Assembly (NCBI GenBank): GCA_963210315.1
Contig: OY723248.1
Coordinates: forward strand, 1,194,727-1,258,726
Length of the DNA: 64,000 nucleotides
From: Rhynchopus euleeides
Lineage: Eukaryota; Euglenozoa; Diplonemea; Diplonemida; Diplonemidae
Reading direction: 5' to 3'
Position 1 is the first letter of the stretch. Each line of letters starts with the position of its first letter. The notes beneath the pieces are model-generated. The model was not told where the DNA came from. It did not search any database and was given only the letters and a program-made list of their open reading frames with translations. Below are positions 42,201-51,959 of this stretch, in pieces. Made by a program: the position numbers and the translations under genes.

Positions 42201-44200
42201 CAGAGGCAGCAGTGCCAGATGTGACGAGTGCAGCAGGTGTCGTGGCAGGTGTGACAGGCGTGGCGAGTGTGGTGCCTGCGGCAGTGCCCCAGCACCCCGC
42301 GCACGGCGAGGCGGTGCAGAAGGCGCCGGAGGTGCTGCCCCCCGCTGCCGCGCCCGCAGTGGCGGCAGCGCCAGCCACACCTGCCGCACCCGCGAGCCCC
42401 CGCGGCACGCCGCAGGCACCGCCTGCCCCAAACAGCCGTCTACCCGTCACACCCGTCACACCCGCCACACCAGCCGCACCAGCCGCACCCGCCACACCCG
42501 CCAGTCCCCGCAACACGCCGCAGGCACTGCCGCAGACAGCCGAGCCACCTGCACCGAAGGACGCGGTGCCCAGCGACACCTCCTCCCGCCACACCGCCGG
42601 GTCTGGTGCACCATCCCACTCTGCTCACTCAGGCGTGTCGAACAGGGTGCCGAGCGGCGAGGCGGACGCAGCGTGCGTCGCGTCAGGGATCTCCGGGCTG
42701 TCCGGTGTGGGCAGCAGCAGCACCACGTCATCGCCGGCGCCGGCACCCCAAGCATCCTGCACCCCCTCCCTCATTGGGACGCCGCGCACCGGGAGCGCCA
42801 CTACGGGGTGCGACGACATGTCGCATATGAAGCACCCTCCGGGCAGCACGTGCACTGCAGGCTCGACGGGCGACCTGGGCGAGGCCTCCCCGTCGCGCCC
42901 CACCTTCAAAAGCATGGCACAGGCGGTGGGGCAGCACAGCTCCGTCGCGTCGGGCCCGAAGCTGTGCGTGCCGTTCCCCATCACGCAGGGCTTCTTGGAG
43001 GAGGTGCTGCGGCTGCCGTTCAACGAGGCGGTTGCGCGCATCCCGGGATTCCGCAGCTTCCTGGCGCTGGTGCCGCAGCAGGTGGTGGGGTCGCTGCGGC
43101 AGCAGTGGGTGCTGGCGCCTGCCGAACGCACACCCCTCTTCATGCGCACCGTGCGCTCCTGCCTCAGCCAGCTCGGGATGCGCGGCGAGACGGAGCGGCT
43201 CGCCGAGCGGCGCAGCCAGGAGCAGGCTGCCGCCCTCAGCAACAGTGGGGGCGAGTCGCTGAAGAGCCGCCTCAGGAAGAAGACCAGGCAGATCCCCCTC
43301 GCCGTGCTCCTCTCGCAGAAGCCGAAGCAGCCCCGGGAGCTGCCGCAGGAGGCTGTGCCGGAGATGACGCCTGCCATCGCGCAGGCCATGCCGCAGTATG
43401 CGCCTCTCCCGTCGATGACCTTCTCTGGAGGGTGCAAGGGTGCTGTCGATAACCTGGATGACAACGCAAAGCAGCAGCTGCTGATGCAGATCCGGAAGGA
43501 CTACGACGGGATTGAGGGGGCGATCCAATATCTTGATCTGATAGAGCTGTCTGCCCTGGTGAAGCTTGAGCTGACATCGCTGCTGCATCTGCATAAGGAG
43601 CACACCGCCTTCAACCAGGCCTTGGAGAAGGCGCATGGGTATTGCGAGGAGAAGGAGGTTCGGCGGACCAAAGCGGATCGGGTGGTGTTGTTGGAGAAGT
43701 TTAAAATGTACCGCACCATCGAGACTTATGCAGGGCTGCTGATGTTCAAGCTGCGGCGCAGGAAGGACAACATCCTCCGGTCCCGGGAGGAGAAGCTGTC
43801 TCGCGTGTTGGATGCGGTGGGGCACCTCAGCATGACGCATCCGAAGGAGTCGCGTTCGCTGCTCAGCGCGGCCCGTGCATCGCGTGGTGCGGCAAAGGAG
43901 GACCTGCTGTCGGAGAGTGCGGATGACATGCCACTGTTCGCAGGGCAGCCCGTGCTGACGCCTGGGGGGCTGCAGGAGGAGGGTGCCCCGTCGTCTGCCA
44001 GGAAGCGCCTGACGCCCCTCCCCAGCAGGCGGCCCCCGAGCTCTGCAGATGCACCCGCCTCGCAGTGGGTGCAAAAGCGTACCGTGTTCGGGATATCCGC
44101 ACGTCTAAGTACCTTCCAGGCAGCGGTGTGTGGGAGTGCAAAGCCTTCCTGGTCTCGGCCAGGGACAGCAACTCGCTCTGCCGCAGCGAGCGAAGCTTAG
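39227..44200 (+). CDS. 1657-aa coiled-coil protein, unknown function
   Basis: A single uninterrupted frame from ATG 39227 to a TAG at 44200. Coiled-coil segments lie near residues 55-90, 180-255, 300-350, 440-470, 545-645 and 715-760, separated by acidic linkers (EEEEEAEPEQEEELEAEE near 360) and Ser/Arg-rich stretches. Residues 815-880 (LLVMEALAQGKLPPDYLVHF) look globular. Residues 990-1190 are Ala/Pro/Thr-rich. From about 1245 to 1530 there is an ordered helical C-terminal region (PFPITQGFLEEVLRLPFNEA, then LDLIELSALVKLELTSLLHL). It resembles cytoskeletal or centrosomal scaffolds in general composition only, and no family could be named. Long antisense ORFs (for example 42728-44074) are shadows of its GC-rich codons. 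Confidence 0.85.
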   Translation: MSGGDELEDVSYIPAMQLSSVQRDEEFVVEKLPDEYYHRLHENLAGGADDSAEMMRIQQMEIEKKEKVIARLEADLAQQRLRVVKAAKAAVKELTDHVSSNIEALKIKLLSTLDVFLQADEVRAIDTLKDTVSWVSDTHPGHSTSGVGPKKAYVDSIFRCMFEETRLRYSVTKTQYITCSGEPSLDYKTLWEQQNATISVLRNELAAAQHSLRMQSNARTALEGSYINLEAEIAKVRQQYASELLLKSQRIRDLDMKLSQMTSGAHVAKKIPKVTDYGDTDVQSTSDAEPEDTGPTPEEILEEELALCKTQIVDKSHQVKALKKELVQCREHIASLREEMQKQWSLEDMSLPAPEEESAEAEEEEEAEPEQEEELEAEEGEGEACESEGNRQDAGGEVGVDDLASPTFGIDSLGSGAESPRRVSTLSVSRSPLRRNTKTQAALEELRGVVRAKEETIEELQLQLQLQDLSDRLNITGTSTPPEGAAVQQEAEGLQASEPDPEQAGTEAPELSERTSAPSEGPAPLPDAEVGLEASTQRSEAPADAKDEEIGVLREENLALQDKVSSLLDDLTGADRDRVQREEKLGVELKEARGTIAELEDDIEGWRVGNSNLADEVKGLQEQVASLYLKCERLQHEADSQPAPMRVNIRGGGNKGRLAQGRPDSSKRRPSSPSVPHRRSSVKEDVGGVTNSVCGRRSSVGSSSSEPDAVDVQTVVEENMSLKRHLDNMRMVLEDSRSNLRLLKEAQGSLIAEYRVFKEQHLMCTEATGDDPDADMNAILHGLRGSAGETTHDVMKRIVIDQMLVNNEVGVDVAPLELLVMEALAQGKLPPDYLVHFLTDDQIGSLNEEAARQKMQELLEQHNEGTLEELMGAFKHKMDILEASDKSVSESTARDSATTACAGQTDETVRGPVVSIPSSSPTRAVPRVLLDSGHHSAAAQQEQGQCAADGHIEQSTPAAAPPPASPAGEAPSAAWVAVSDPAVDSSSAAPSTEAAVPDVTSAAGVVAGVTGVASVVPAAVPQHPAHGEAVQKAPEVLPPAAAPAVAAAPATPAAPASPRGTPQAPPAPNSRLPVTPVTPATPAAPAAPATPASPRNTPQALPQTAEPPAPKDAVPSDTSSRHTAGSGAPSHSAHSGVSNRVPSGEADAACVASGISGLSGVGSSSTTSSPAPAPQASCTPSLIGTPRTGSATTGCDDMSHMKHPPGSTCTAGSTGDLGEASPSRPTFKSMAQAVGQHSSVASGPKLCVPFPITQGFLEEVLRLPFNEAVARIPGFRSFLALVPQQVVGSLRQQWVLAPAERTPLFMRTVRSCLSQLGMRGETERLAERRSQEQAAALSNSGGESLKSRLRKKTRQIPLAVLLSQKPKQPRELPQEAVPEMTPAIAQAMPQYAPLPSMTFSGGCKGAVDNLDDNAKQQLLMQIRKDYDGIEGAIQYLDLIELSALVKLELTSLLHLHKEHTAFNQALEKAHGYCEEKEVRRTKADRVVLLEKFKMYRTIETYAGLLMFKLRRRKDNILRSREEKLSRVLDAVGHLSMTHPKESRSLLSAARASRGAAKEDLLSESADDMPLFAGQPVLTPGGLQEEGAPSSARKRLTPLPSRRPPSSADAPASQWVQKRTVFGISARLSTFQAAVCGSAKPSWSRPGTATRSAAASEA

Positions 44201-44516
44201 AGAGGGAGAGAGGGGGGGGGAGGGGAGGGGGTGTGGTTGTCGTGTTGTATTCGGATGGCCGCTGGCAGTGCCTCTCCACTTCCGTGGTGTGTCGCCTGCT
44301 GCTCGGCGTATTGAGTGGGGTCTCCCGGATTTCAACACAGGGTTGCTGTGTCGGTGAGGCGTTGTGATGTGATAACCGAGCCCTAGTCATGGCGCTGCCG
44401 CCACCCCCTCTTCCATTTCTGAATTATTCGAAGGACCCTTTTTTCCTTGGCCATTATTTGCAAAAAAGGCCCCAAGCAGACCACCTCACAGACTCGCTGT
44501 ACACAAGCCCCTGCAC

Positions 44517-46045
44517 ATGGCGTGGGTGATGCGCCGTGGTGCGGGTGTGCTGGCAGGGTTTGCCGTAGGTTGCACGTTCGGCAACTATGCCTACTGCAAG
44601 CCGAAGGACGTTCCCGACTACCTGATGCCTTTCTACCTCACGACGCTGCGCAGGCGGTACAACCACTACGCGACAGGTGTCAACACGCGCGGGAGGAAGA
44701 GCATGACCTCTGAAGACTTTGTGCGCGCTTTGCTGTGTGCCAGGAAGTCCAACCAGGAGATCAAGCCCACTGTCATCCGTGACCTGGAGGAGCTGTTCCG
44801 TGTCGTCGATGCCAACGGCGACGGCTACATCTCCTTCGCGGAGTTCTCGCTATTCATGATGTTCCTGACGACTTCGGAGGACAGGTTTACCACCGCCTTC
44901 AAAATGTTTGACAGTAATGAGAGTGGGACGGTCGACGTCGATGAGTTCAAGCAGATGTGCAAGTGCCTCAGCACCGATTCGACAGTCAAATACAACTTCA
45001 AGGGCGGCATTACACAAAAGTTCTTCGGGTCGGATTACAACAACCAGCTGAGCGTAACCGAGTTCTGGAGTTTTGTGGATTCCCTGCGCGCGGAAGTTTG
45101 GCGTGCTGAGTTCCGCTCCTTCGACCACAACGACAGTGGCACCATCCGTCCTGACCAGTTCGCTGCGCTGGTGACGAACTCGATGCTGGGGTCGCACCTC
45201 CCTTTCTACATTGTCGACAACATCCGCCACATGAAGACCAACGTCCGCCTGCCCGCTGAAATCCCCTACAGTGCGTGGGAGACCTTCAACATGATCCTGC
45301 TGAACTCGCAGGACATCGCACGCCTCATCCAGACCTTCACTGCAGGCGGGCAGGATCTGGACAAGGACGCGTTCAAGCGGGCAGTGCAGATCACTGTGCC
45401 AGGGATTGGCGACATCACCACCCCGACCGACCTGATCTTTGCGATTTTCGACAGGTATGCAGAGTTGAGGACAGGTGTATTCTGCACCCTGGTCACCATG
45501 TAGGCAGGGCACACATGACTCGCATTTTAAGTGAAGGGTGGTCAACTCTGCACCAGTTCATGGATTTCACAAGAGTGCAAGCATCTTTCACATCATTATC
45601 TGCCTTCTCTCTGTAACACCCACACCTATCATTCCGCACAGAGACCGCAACGGATCGCTGGAATACGACGAGTTTTTGTCGGTGGCGCGCAGCAAGTTCA
45701 CCTTCAACTCGATGCACAACAGGTATGCCCTTGGCGACAGCAAGGGTGGGCATCCCTGCGGTGGGATATGCTTGCGCCAAATGTGCCTGAGTGTGGCGCA
45801 CAAGGTGGTGCTGGTGCACCCACCTCAGAGCGAAGCTCCCCCACTGGTGGGTATTTGAGGATCATCCATTTGGGTGGTTGGTTTCTTGCTCCCCCGACAT
45901 GCAGTTGGTGTGTGTGGTTTTGTCAGCCCTCTTGTCGTGTGGTTTGCATTGCTCTGACTAACACAGGAACTCTGATGACCAGCCACCCTTCTTCAAGCAC
46001 CTGCAGCACTGTGTCGAGTCGGCGTGGGATAAGAAATGGCTGTAA
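44517..46045 (+). CDS. MICU-like mitochondrial calcium-uptake EF-hand protein
   Basis: Exons 44517-45454, 45642-45722 and 45967-46045 (introns GTATGC..CACAG and GTATGC..CACAG) give 365 aa in frame. The N-terminus MAWVMRRGAGVLAGFAVGCT suggests a mitochondrial presequence or anchor. The order matches MICU proteins: a MTSEDFVRALL motif (63-73), EF-hand DANGDGYISFAE (98-109), EF-hand DSNESGTVDVDE (132-143), a FFGSDYNNQLSVTEFWSF region, then a degenerate hand DHNDSGTIRPDQ and a last canonical hand DRDRNGSLEYDE created by the exon 1-2 junction. These regulators gate the mitochondrial calcium uniporter. Assignment within MICU1/2/3 is not possible. Confidence 0.8.
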
Positions 46046-46689
46046 GTACACCCGCCCCCCTGCTTCTCTGCGTCTACCCTGCTCCGGTGCCGTGTGGCAA
46101 CAGCACGGGGCCCAGTGCTGCCTCCCCTAGCCCTCGCCTGTACCTACACATTGGCGCACTCCTGTAACCTGTAGGCAACGATTCTGGTACCCGGCACACG
46201 CCGAATGCGCCACACCCTCTGTGCATGCATGTGCGTTGAGGACACAAGGCCCACCCCGCCCATCCCCGGAGCTCGTAGGGCCCAGCTTCAAACCTCATCC
46301 CCTTGTGCTTTGGTTGTCACACATTTGCTCCCAATTTCGCCACCTGATTGTGGGTGTGATATGAGGGTCCCAATTTCACGCGCGTTTCGTATCCACTTTG
46401 AACTTATTGCTTGCAACTCCCTGATTGCATTTGCCGCCTGTATATGCCAGTGGGGCGAGAGCACCTCCACTCCAGGTGGGCGAGCCCGCCGACGGGCTCT
46501 CGACTGCAGCCCGACGGGCTGCCGAAGCTGCGGAGGTGGACTCCAGGGCTACCACTACCTTCGAGTTGACCCACACCCACACACACACCCATCACCCCAC
46601 ACTCATCTTCTACTTCAGGGTGCGTCCAGTGGCCAGTCCTTGGCTGGCCCGTTGGGAGGCGCTCGACTCTGGCAGAGTCAGCGTCTGTG
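46046..46689. other. intergenic, possibly with an upstream exon of the next gene
   Basis: Contains the 20-bp dispersed word near 46343 also found near 1278. A CTACTTCAG acceptor at 46611-46619 opens a frame that runs into the next gene without a stop, so an earlier coding exon may lie here, but no start is clear. CACA-rich near 46565-46590. Confidence 0.4.
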
Positions 46690-48957
46690 ATGGGCGAGGA
46701 CCAGCCACACATGAGCGCCCATGGGGAAGGGGCGGACCATGGCGGCAGCGGTCCGTACGACATCCTGTGCACCTCCGGCATGGGCAACTGGCGTCTGGAG
46801 GGGACCATTTGTGTGACGAGCGAGGGCGGTGAGGACGACGACCACTTTAACCCCCTGCGCGTGCCGAGCCCTGCACGTGACAAGGAGAGCTCCCTGGGTG
46901 GTGGTCCCATGTCGGCTTTCCAGCGCCCCACCAACGAGGTTTTCTCCACGGTGTCGCGCTACTTCCACCTGAAGGAAGGGCCACGCAAGGTGCATAACCA
47001 CGTGCTGTCCCTCACGTCGTGTCTTGTCGAGGATTCATGCCCCGTGCCAGAGCTTTCTATGTTCTTCACCTACCTCAAGGCGCTGCTGTGCAAGCTGTTT
47101 GCAGGCATCGTCGACACGGAGACACCGGAGGAAGAGAACCCGCTTGCGAGCCTGCTGGAGAACAGCGTGGTGCAGGACATCATGGGTGCGGCGAGGGTGT
47201 CGCTCCGTGAGTACCACCAGCACAGCAAGAAGAAGAAGAGGTCGGTGCTCATGACGCGCCCCAGCTTCCTGCGGAGGAAGACCTCCAGCCCCAACCCCTA
47301 CACCAAGGGGCGGAAGCTCAGCTGCTACACCCCGCGGAATGGGCGGGACGACAAGCACAGCCTGGGCGCTGCCTTCGCAGGCGCTACCCTCCCGTCGGGC
47401 AACGGGGACAAAGGGCCGAAGCGGCGGCCCGACTCGCGGATCGACAGGTCGCACTCCACGTCGATGGCGTCGTCGCTGTTCCTGCCGACACACAGCATGC
47501 GCAACGACCGCACCGCTACCCCGCCCCCGATGGACTCTGGAGCCATCTCACCACGCACCATGATGTCGTCGCTGCGGCGGCGCGTCTCTGCGCAGTGCGG
47601 AACACCTGCCTTGTCACCCTCCATCAACCAGTCGTCTGTGTCTCTCGTGTGCGAGCCGCCCGATGAGTCCATCACACAATATTTTGACATCATCATTGAG
47701 ACGGCGTGCGTCATCCTGACTGTGAAGTATGAACACCAGATCATGGAGCTGACTGTGGATGGGGAGGACTGCGGCGTGCGCCGGAGCGCCGAGTGGCTTG
47801 CCGCGCGTATGCTCGACGAAATGTATAACGACGGCATCGACCCCCAGCAGGCACTGTGCACACAGCTTGTGCTTGTGGCTGAGGGCCTTGCCTTGGAGGA
47901 AGGGGAGTATGTGTGGCGCCACTGCGGCAGCGTCGACCAGGAGGTGATGTACGTCGTGTGGGGTGAGCCCCCAGAGGACGTGCTGGCTGGGCGCCTGAAG
48001 ATCAAATCTGTTGGCGGGGACCCCGGTGACGCGTGGTACGAATGGGGCGCCTTTGCACAGCCGGGGATACGCACCCCCGATGGGCAGCTCTTCACTGGCC
48101 CACGCCTCAACCCACTCCTCTACCGCTACCGGCTGGCGACGCTAGATGTTGCCGAGTCGCTCAACCTGACGGACACGCGCAGGGCCCCGCTGCGCGCCCC
48201 CTCCTTCCTGCACACACGCCCGGGCGAGAAGATGGCAAACAACACGGGTGAGGAGTTCACCGGCATCACGCTGTCAGCGCCTCCTGAGGGTTCGGAGCAC
48301 AAAGGAGGCACCATCCCCCGCCCGCACATCCGGCCCCCGAGCCTCAATGCACAGATCGCCCTGGAGGAGAAGTATATACAGCGCTATGCGCCTGATGCAT
48401 ACTGTGATACGTATGGCGTGATGTGTTGTTCAGGACAGCGTTTGTTGTGATCTCCTCTCGCACTGAAGAGGCCTGTGGCATTGTTCGGTATCCTGTACGC
48501 ATAGAGCGTTCCAATATATGGAGGCTCCGTTCGCACAAACAAAAAGTGCAGGTCAGACGTTGAACAGAAAATCCCACGAAATTGCCACGATTTGGATATC
48601 GAATTTGGAGCTCAATTCTTCACACTGTCACACAGGGAGGTCTACGAGCTGTCCCTCGAAGAGGCGATACGGCAGCAGCACCGTGGCGGTGATTATGAGA
48701 ACATGTCACGAAGGTATGTCATCTGCAGCAGCGGGCAGGGCCTATTCCAGCGTGAAAACTGTTTGGTGGCTGGCGTTTCCTCCTATTTTCGGCACTGCCA
48801 CCTGCGCTCTGCCGAAGTCCGCCTTTTCTCACAATAAGCTGTGCACCAGCACAGCCCACCCATGCCTTGTTGTGCCTTCGCATACCCGCCACCCCTGACA
48901 CCTCCACCCGCCCCCCACAGCGAGGACCGGAGTTGCCCCTGTTGCACCATCTCGTGA
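46690..48957 (+). CDS. unknown three-exon protein
   Basis: Exons 46690-48410, 48636-48713 and 48921-48957. Introns begin GTATGG and GTATGT, end ACACAG and CCACAG, and keep frame to TGA 48957 (611 aa). The end of exon 1, the small exon TEVYELSLEEAIRQQHRGGDYENMSR and the Cys-rich tail SEDRSCPCCTIS together read as one protein, and the terminal Cys pair could be lipidated. Residues 150-320 are Ser/Arg/Lys-rich and probably disordered. Residues 325-500 (QYFDIIIETACVILTVKYEH) look like an ordered domain of unknown family. The frame is open upstream to an acceptor at 46619. Confidence 0.65.
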
Positions 48958-49492
48958 CATGTCGGATATTGCTGGCAGTGGGCTGCCCTTGCCGCAATGC
49001 ATACTTCTCGCTTCCCTGCTTTTGCCGCGCTGCTGCTGCTGCTGCTGCTGCTGTTGCTGTGGTGGGGACCAACGAGCTGTAGCGAGCCATAGAGCACACT
49101 GCTCTCAACTGCCTCCGTGTTGCAAGGCAACAGTCCTGGCTGGAAACCTGCAGACCCTGCTGGCCTGTCCTGGATACTGAGAGGCAGGCTACAGGGGGCA
49201 GCGCAGTGCAGTGCAGGACAGGGCCGCCTGCACTGTGAGCCCCCCCCCCCCCCCCCCCGCTATGATTCACACCATTGGCGTCACCCAGAAACCTCATCCA
49301 TTTGACTCATCCGTTGATATGATTTCCGGTGCCTTCCCTCTCCCACACACACACACCATTTTTTTGCGACAAATCTGTGTTGCTGTTAGGCAACTCGCAA
49401 AACCGATGCCCTTACTTTCTCGGGCCGAAGACGTCTTCAGGCAGCGAATGCTGTCGAGCGCAGGGGGAACGAAAGGGGATGGGGGGGGGGGG
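48958..49492. other. intergenic low-complexity DNA
   Basis: A CTG/GCT-rich microsatellite near 49029-49055 and long C and G runs (49240-49258 and 49480-49500). No gene is seen. Confidence 0.5.
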
Positions 49493-49506
49493 TAGGGGGG
49501 GTCATA

Positions 49507-49845
49507 CACGGTGGGATCTTGTAAATTTTACATGTAAAAATACCGATTTTTACATGTATTATACATGTATAATACTTGCATGTCAACTATTATACATGTA
49601 TAATACATGTATATGCCTGAAATATACATGTAAAATACATGTATATCAAGTAAAAATACATGTATAATAGTTGACATGCAACTATTATACATGTATTTTT
49701 ACTTGATATACATGTATTTTACATGTATATTTCAGGCATATACATGTATTATACATGTATAATAGTTGACATGCAAGTATTATACATGTAAAATACATGT
49801 AAAAATCGGTATTTTTACATGTAAAATTTACAAGATCCCACCGTG
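49507..49845. mobile_element. 339-bp palindromic MITE inserted in the TIR
   Basis: The ends CACGGTGGGATCTTGTAAAT and its inverse, TA on both sides (49505-49506 and 49846-49847). It is a shorter relative of the 26442 and 27622 copies, sharing ACATGTATAATA, ACTTGATATACATGTA and TTTCAGGCATATACATG. The intact other TIR (51345-51364) provides the empty site. Confidence 0.95.
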
Positions 49846-50066
49846 TAAGCCCCCCTAAAAACGTACGAAAACCAAAATTTTCAACATACCATCAGAGCCG
49901 CCCTAATACCTGATCTGACCCGAAAATCCGACCCATACCCCCCCGGAAACTGTCTGGGGCCCACTTGTGACACCTGATACGCACTTTTGTGATGATTTTT
50001 TGGGGTCCTAAAAAATGTACCTCAGTTTCGTACCTTGCCTTTGTACCTGAACCACTCCCGACCGCA

Positions 50067-51130
50067 TTATTTCGTTCTTTGCCTTTTCTGCGGTGGTTCT
50101 GGCTCAGGTGGCACGCATGTTGCCTTCCCCAGTGCCTCGGCAAGGTCTTTCTTGACCTGATTAGTGGGAATGTTGTGTTGTTGCGTCAGCAGAATGAGTT
50201 CAGCCACCTTCTGGGTGTAGTACTTCGATCGCATATGGGTCATTGTGAGTACTTCGTACGCCTGGGAGGCTGCATCGGCATTAGTAGGCAGCGTTGTAGA
50301 TGCTTTTGCTTCGTCGATCTTAGCCTGTGAAGGCACGATTGGGATATTGTACGCCCTGAGAGCCGAAGTGGTTATGATTGTGCTGTGTAATTTGCGCCCC
50401 GCAGGATATGCACACCACGCAGTCTCGACAACACGTATGAGAGTGTACCATGTGGGGACTCAACAAGGTCATTGGATCGGCATCTGCCTGCCGACTCAGC
50501 CCCCACACAGTGCGACCGCAAGGTCGCCAGGGATGTCTCAACGCCAGGGGAATACCCTCCCCTGGCGTTGTACAACCCTACTCTCAACCCTCGGGTCCTC
50601 TCCTGGAGGCGGTGGTGGCGGGCCCGCAACGCTTCGTACTTCCGGTACAGACTGGGGTAGTCTGCCCGGCTGACCCGCTCATTGCTTCCTAGATCATCTG
50701 CTGCTCTGGAGCTGCCATCACTCTCACTGCCCACATCAGTTGGTGTGGGGGTAGGAGCAGGACGAGTGGGAGGAGTAGGAGTGCAGGTGACATCTTTCTT
50801 GGCTAGCAAGGAACGCCGCTTTCCCGCACGTGCGTGCAGTTGATGCACCACTGCATATATCTGTCGTCACCACGTCCCACTCGCTCTCCTATGTACCCAG
50901 CCCGACGGAGCGCCCGAAATAATGTCGCCTCACCGATGTCGTGTGCCGTTTTCTTTTTACGCAGGTCTGCCACAACGCTCTCTGCCGAGACCCCGCACAT
51001 CTCCCGTTTGGCGAGCGTCTTTCGAGCAAGGTACTCCTCTGCAGCAGCATCTGACACCTCTGCGAGGCCCTGGGCACGCGGCATGTGTTGCTCGGCGTGC
51101 TGAGTGAGCGTAGTGACACCCTTCCCTTGC
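50067..51130 (-). CDS. unknown cargo gene of the long-TIR element
   Basis: Three minus-strand frames look like consecutive exons: 51130-50803 (QHMPRAQGLAEVSDAAAEEY, then a helix-turn-helix-like IGEATLFRALRRAGYIGERV), 50851-50372 (Pro/Thr-rich, then LYRKYEALRARHHRLQERTRG) and 50336-50067 (SQAKIDEAKASTTLPTNADA, then KKDLAEALGK and a basic tail QKRQRTK). Exon limits were not fixed; an acceptor TTCACAG near 50325 is likely. It lacks any catalytic motif I recognise, so it may be a DNA-binding accessory protein. ATG near 51081 is a possible start. Confidence 0.45.
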
Positions 51131-51364
51131 AAAGAACGAAATAATGCGGTCGGGAGTGGTTCAGGTACAAAGGCAAGGTACGAAACTGAGGTACATTTTT
51201 TAGGACCCCAAAAAATCATCACAAAAGTGCGTATCAGGTGTCACAAGTGGGCCCCAGACAGTTTCCGGGGGGGTATGGGTCGGATTTTCGGGTCAGATCA
51301 GGTATTAGGGCGGCTCTGATGGTATGTCGAAAATTTTGGTTTTGTACGGGCTTATGACCCCCCC

Positions 51365-51773
51365 TAGGGGGGGGGGGGTGGCGGTATCCTTTCGGTTGTG
51401 TCCGCTGTGTTTGTTTCGCTTTAGTTTTTTCCGTTCTGGGTTTGTGTGCATGTGTGTGGTTATAAAGTTTTAAGGCGGTGTCGCCCTGCACGGGCAGTAG
51501 CACCTCCCCTTCAGTATCGCACTCCCGAAGGATTCCCCAACACGACGTGACACCGGTTTCGACGCGTACTCTTCGTACCCCTCCCCCCGGCCGCGTCTCT
51601 TCAGCGAAGAACCGGGGATAATCGGACCAGGGCTAGCTAAACCCTGGTGGTGTCACGGGTGGGGTTGGAGAGGGAGAAAAGGAAGAAATGAAGTTGCGAA
51701 AAAGTCAAACACTGACACGTGAAATCAATAAAAAGGGTGGCCCACCCACCCACCCACCCACCCACCCACCCAC
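51365..51773. other. spacer with a CCCAC microsatellite
   Basis: After the TIR element come unremarkable DNA and a (CCCA)n run at 51741-51772 bordering the retrotransposon. A hairpin-like ACCAGGGCTAGCTAAACCCTGGTG lies near 51627-51650 but no gene is seen. Confidence 0.5.
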
Positions 51774-51940
51774 TCGGAGTGTTTAGCTAAGGGAATCGGC
51801 AGGAGTTTGGAGCCAAGGCGGTGACCGGGTGTGTCTCCGGTTTGATTTGTTGACTTCTACTTTCTTAGAATCCACACATCCTCTGAATTAGGTTACACTA
51901 ACCCGCGCTCGCTTCGCCTCTCGCTTTTCGTTCTTCTTTT
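51774..51940 (+). repeat. A1 split direct repeat
   Basis: 167 bp, TCGGAGTGTTTAGCTAAGGG .. TTCGTTCTTCTTTT, apparently identical to A2. Confidence 0.95.
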
Positions 51941-51959
51941 TTACCCTCCTTCCCTTAAT

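Larger units (their letters stand above)
49495..51364. mobile_element. TIR element with about 235-bp inverted repeats and an unknown gene
   Basis: The terminal GGGGGGGTCATAAGCCC is present at both ends once the MITE at 49507-49845 is removed. TA flanks both ends (49493-49494 and 51365-51366), within G runs. Inward, 49868-50095 and 51118-51345 are nearly perfect inverse copies (for example TTTTTTGGGGTCCTAAAAAA / TTTTTTAGGACCCCAAAAAA). The element without the MITE is about 1.53 kb. It encodes a spliced minus-strand gene, not an obvious transposase. Confidence 0.85.

Noticed and set aside
42728..44074. 448-aa antisense ORF
   Set aside because: Shadow of the 1657-aa coiled-coil gene.
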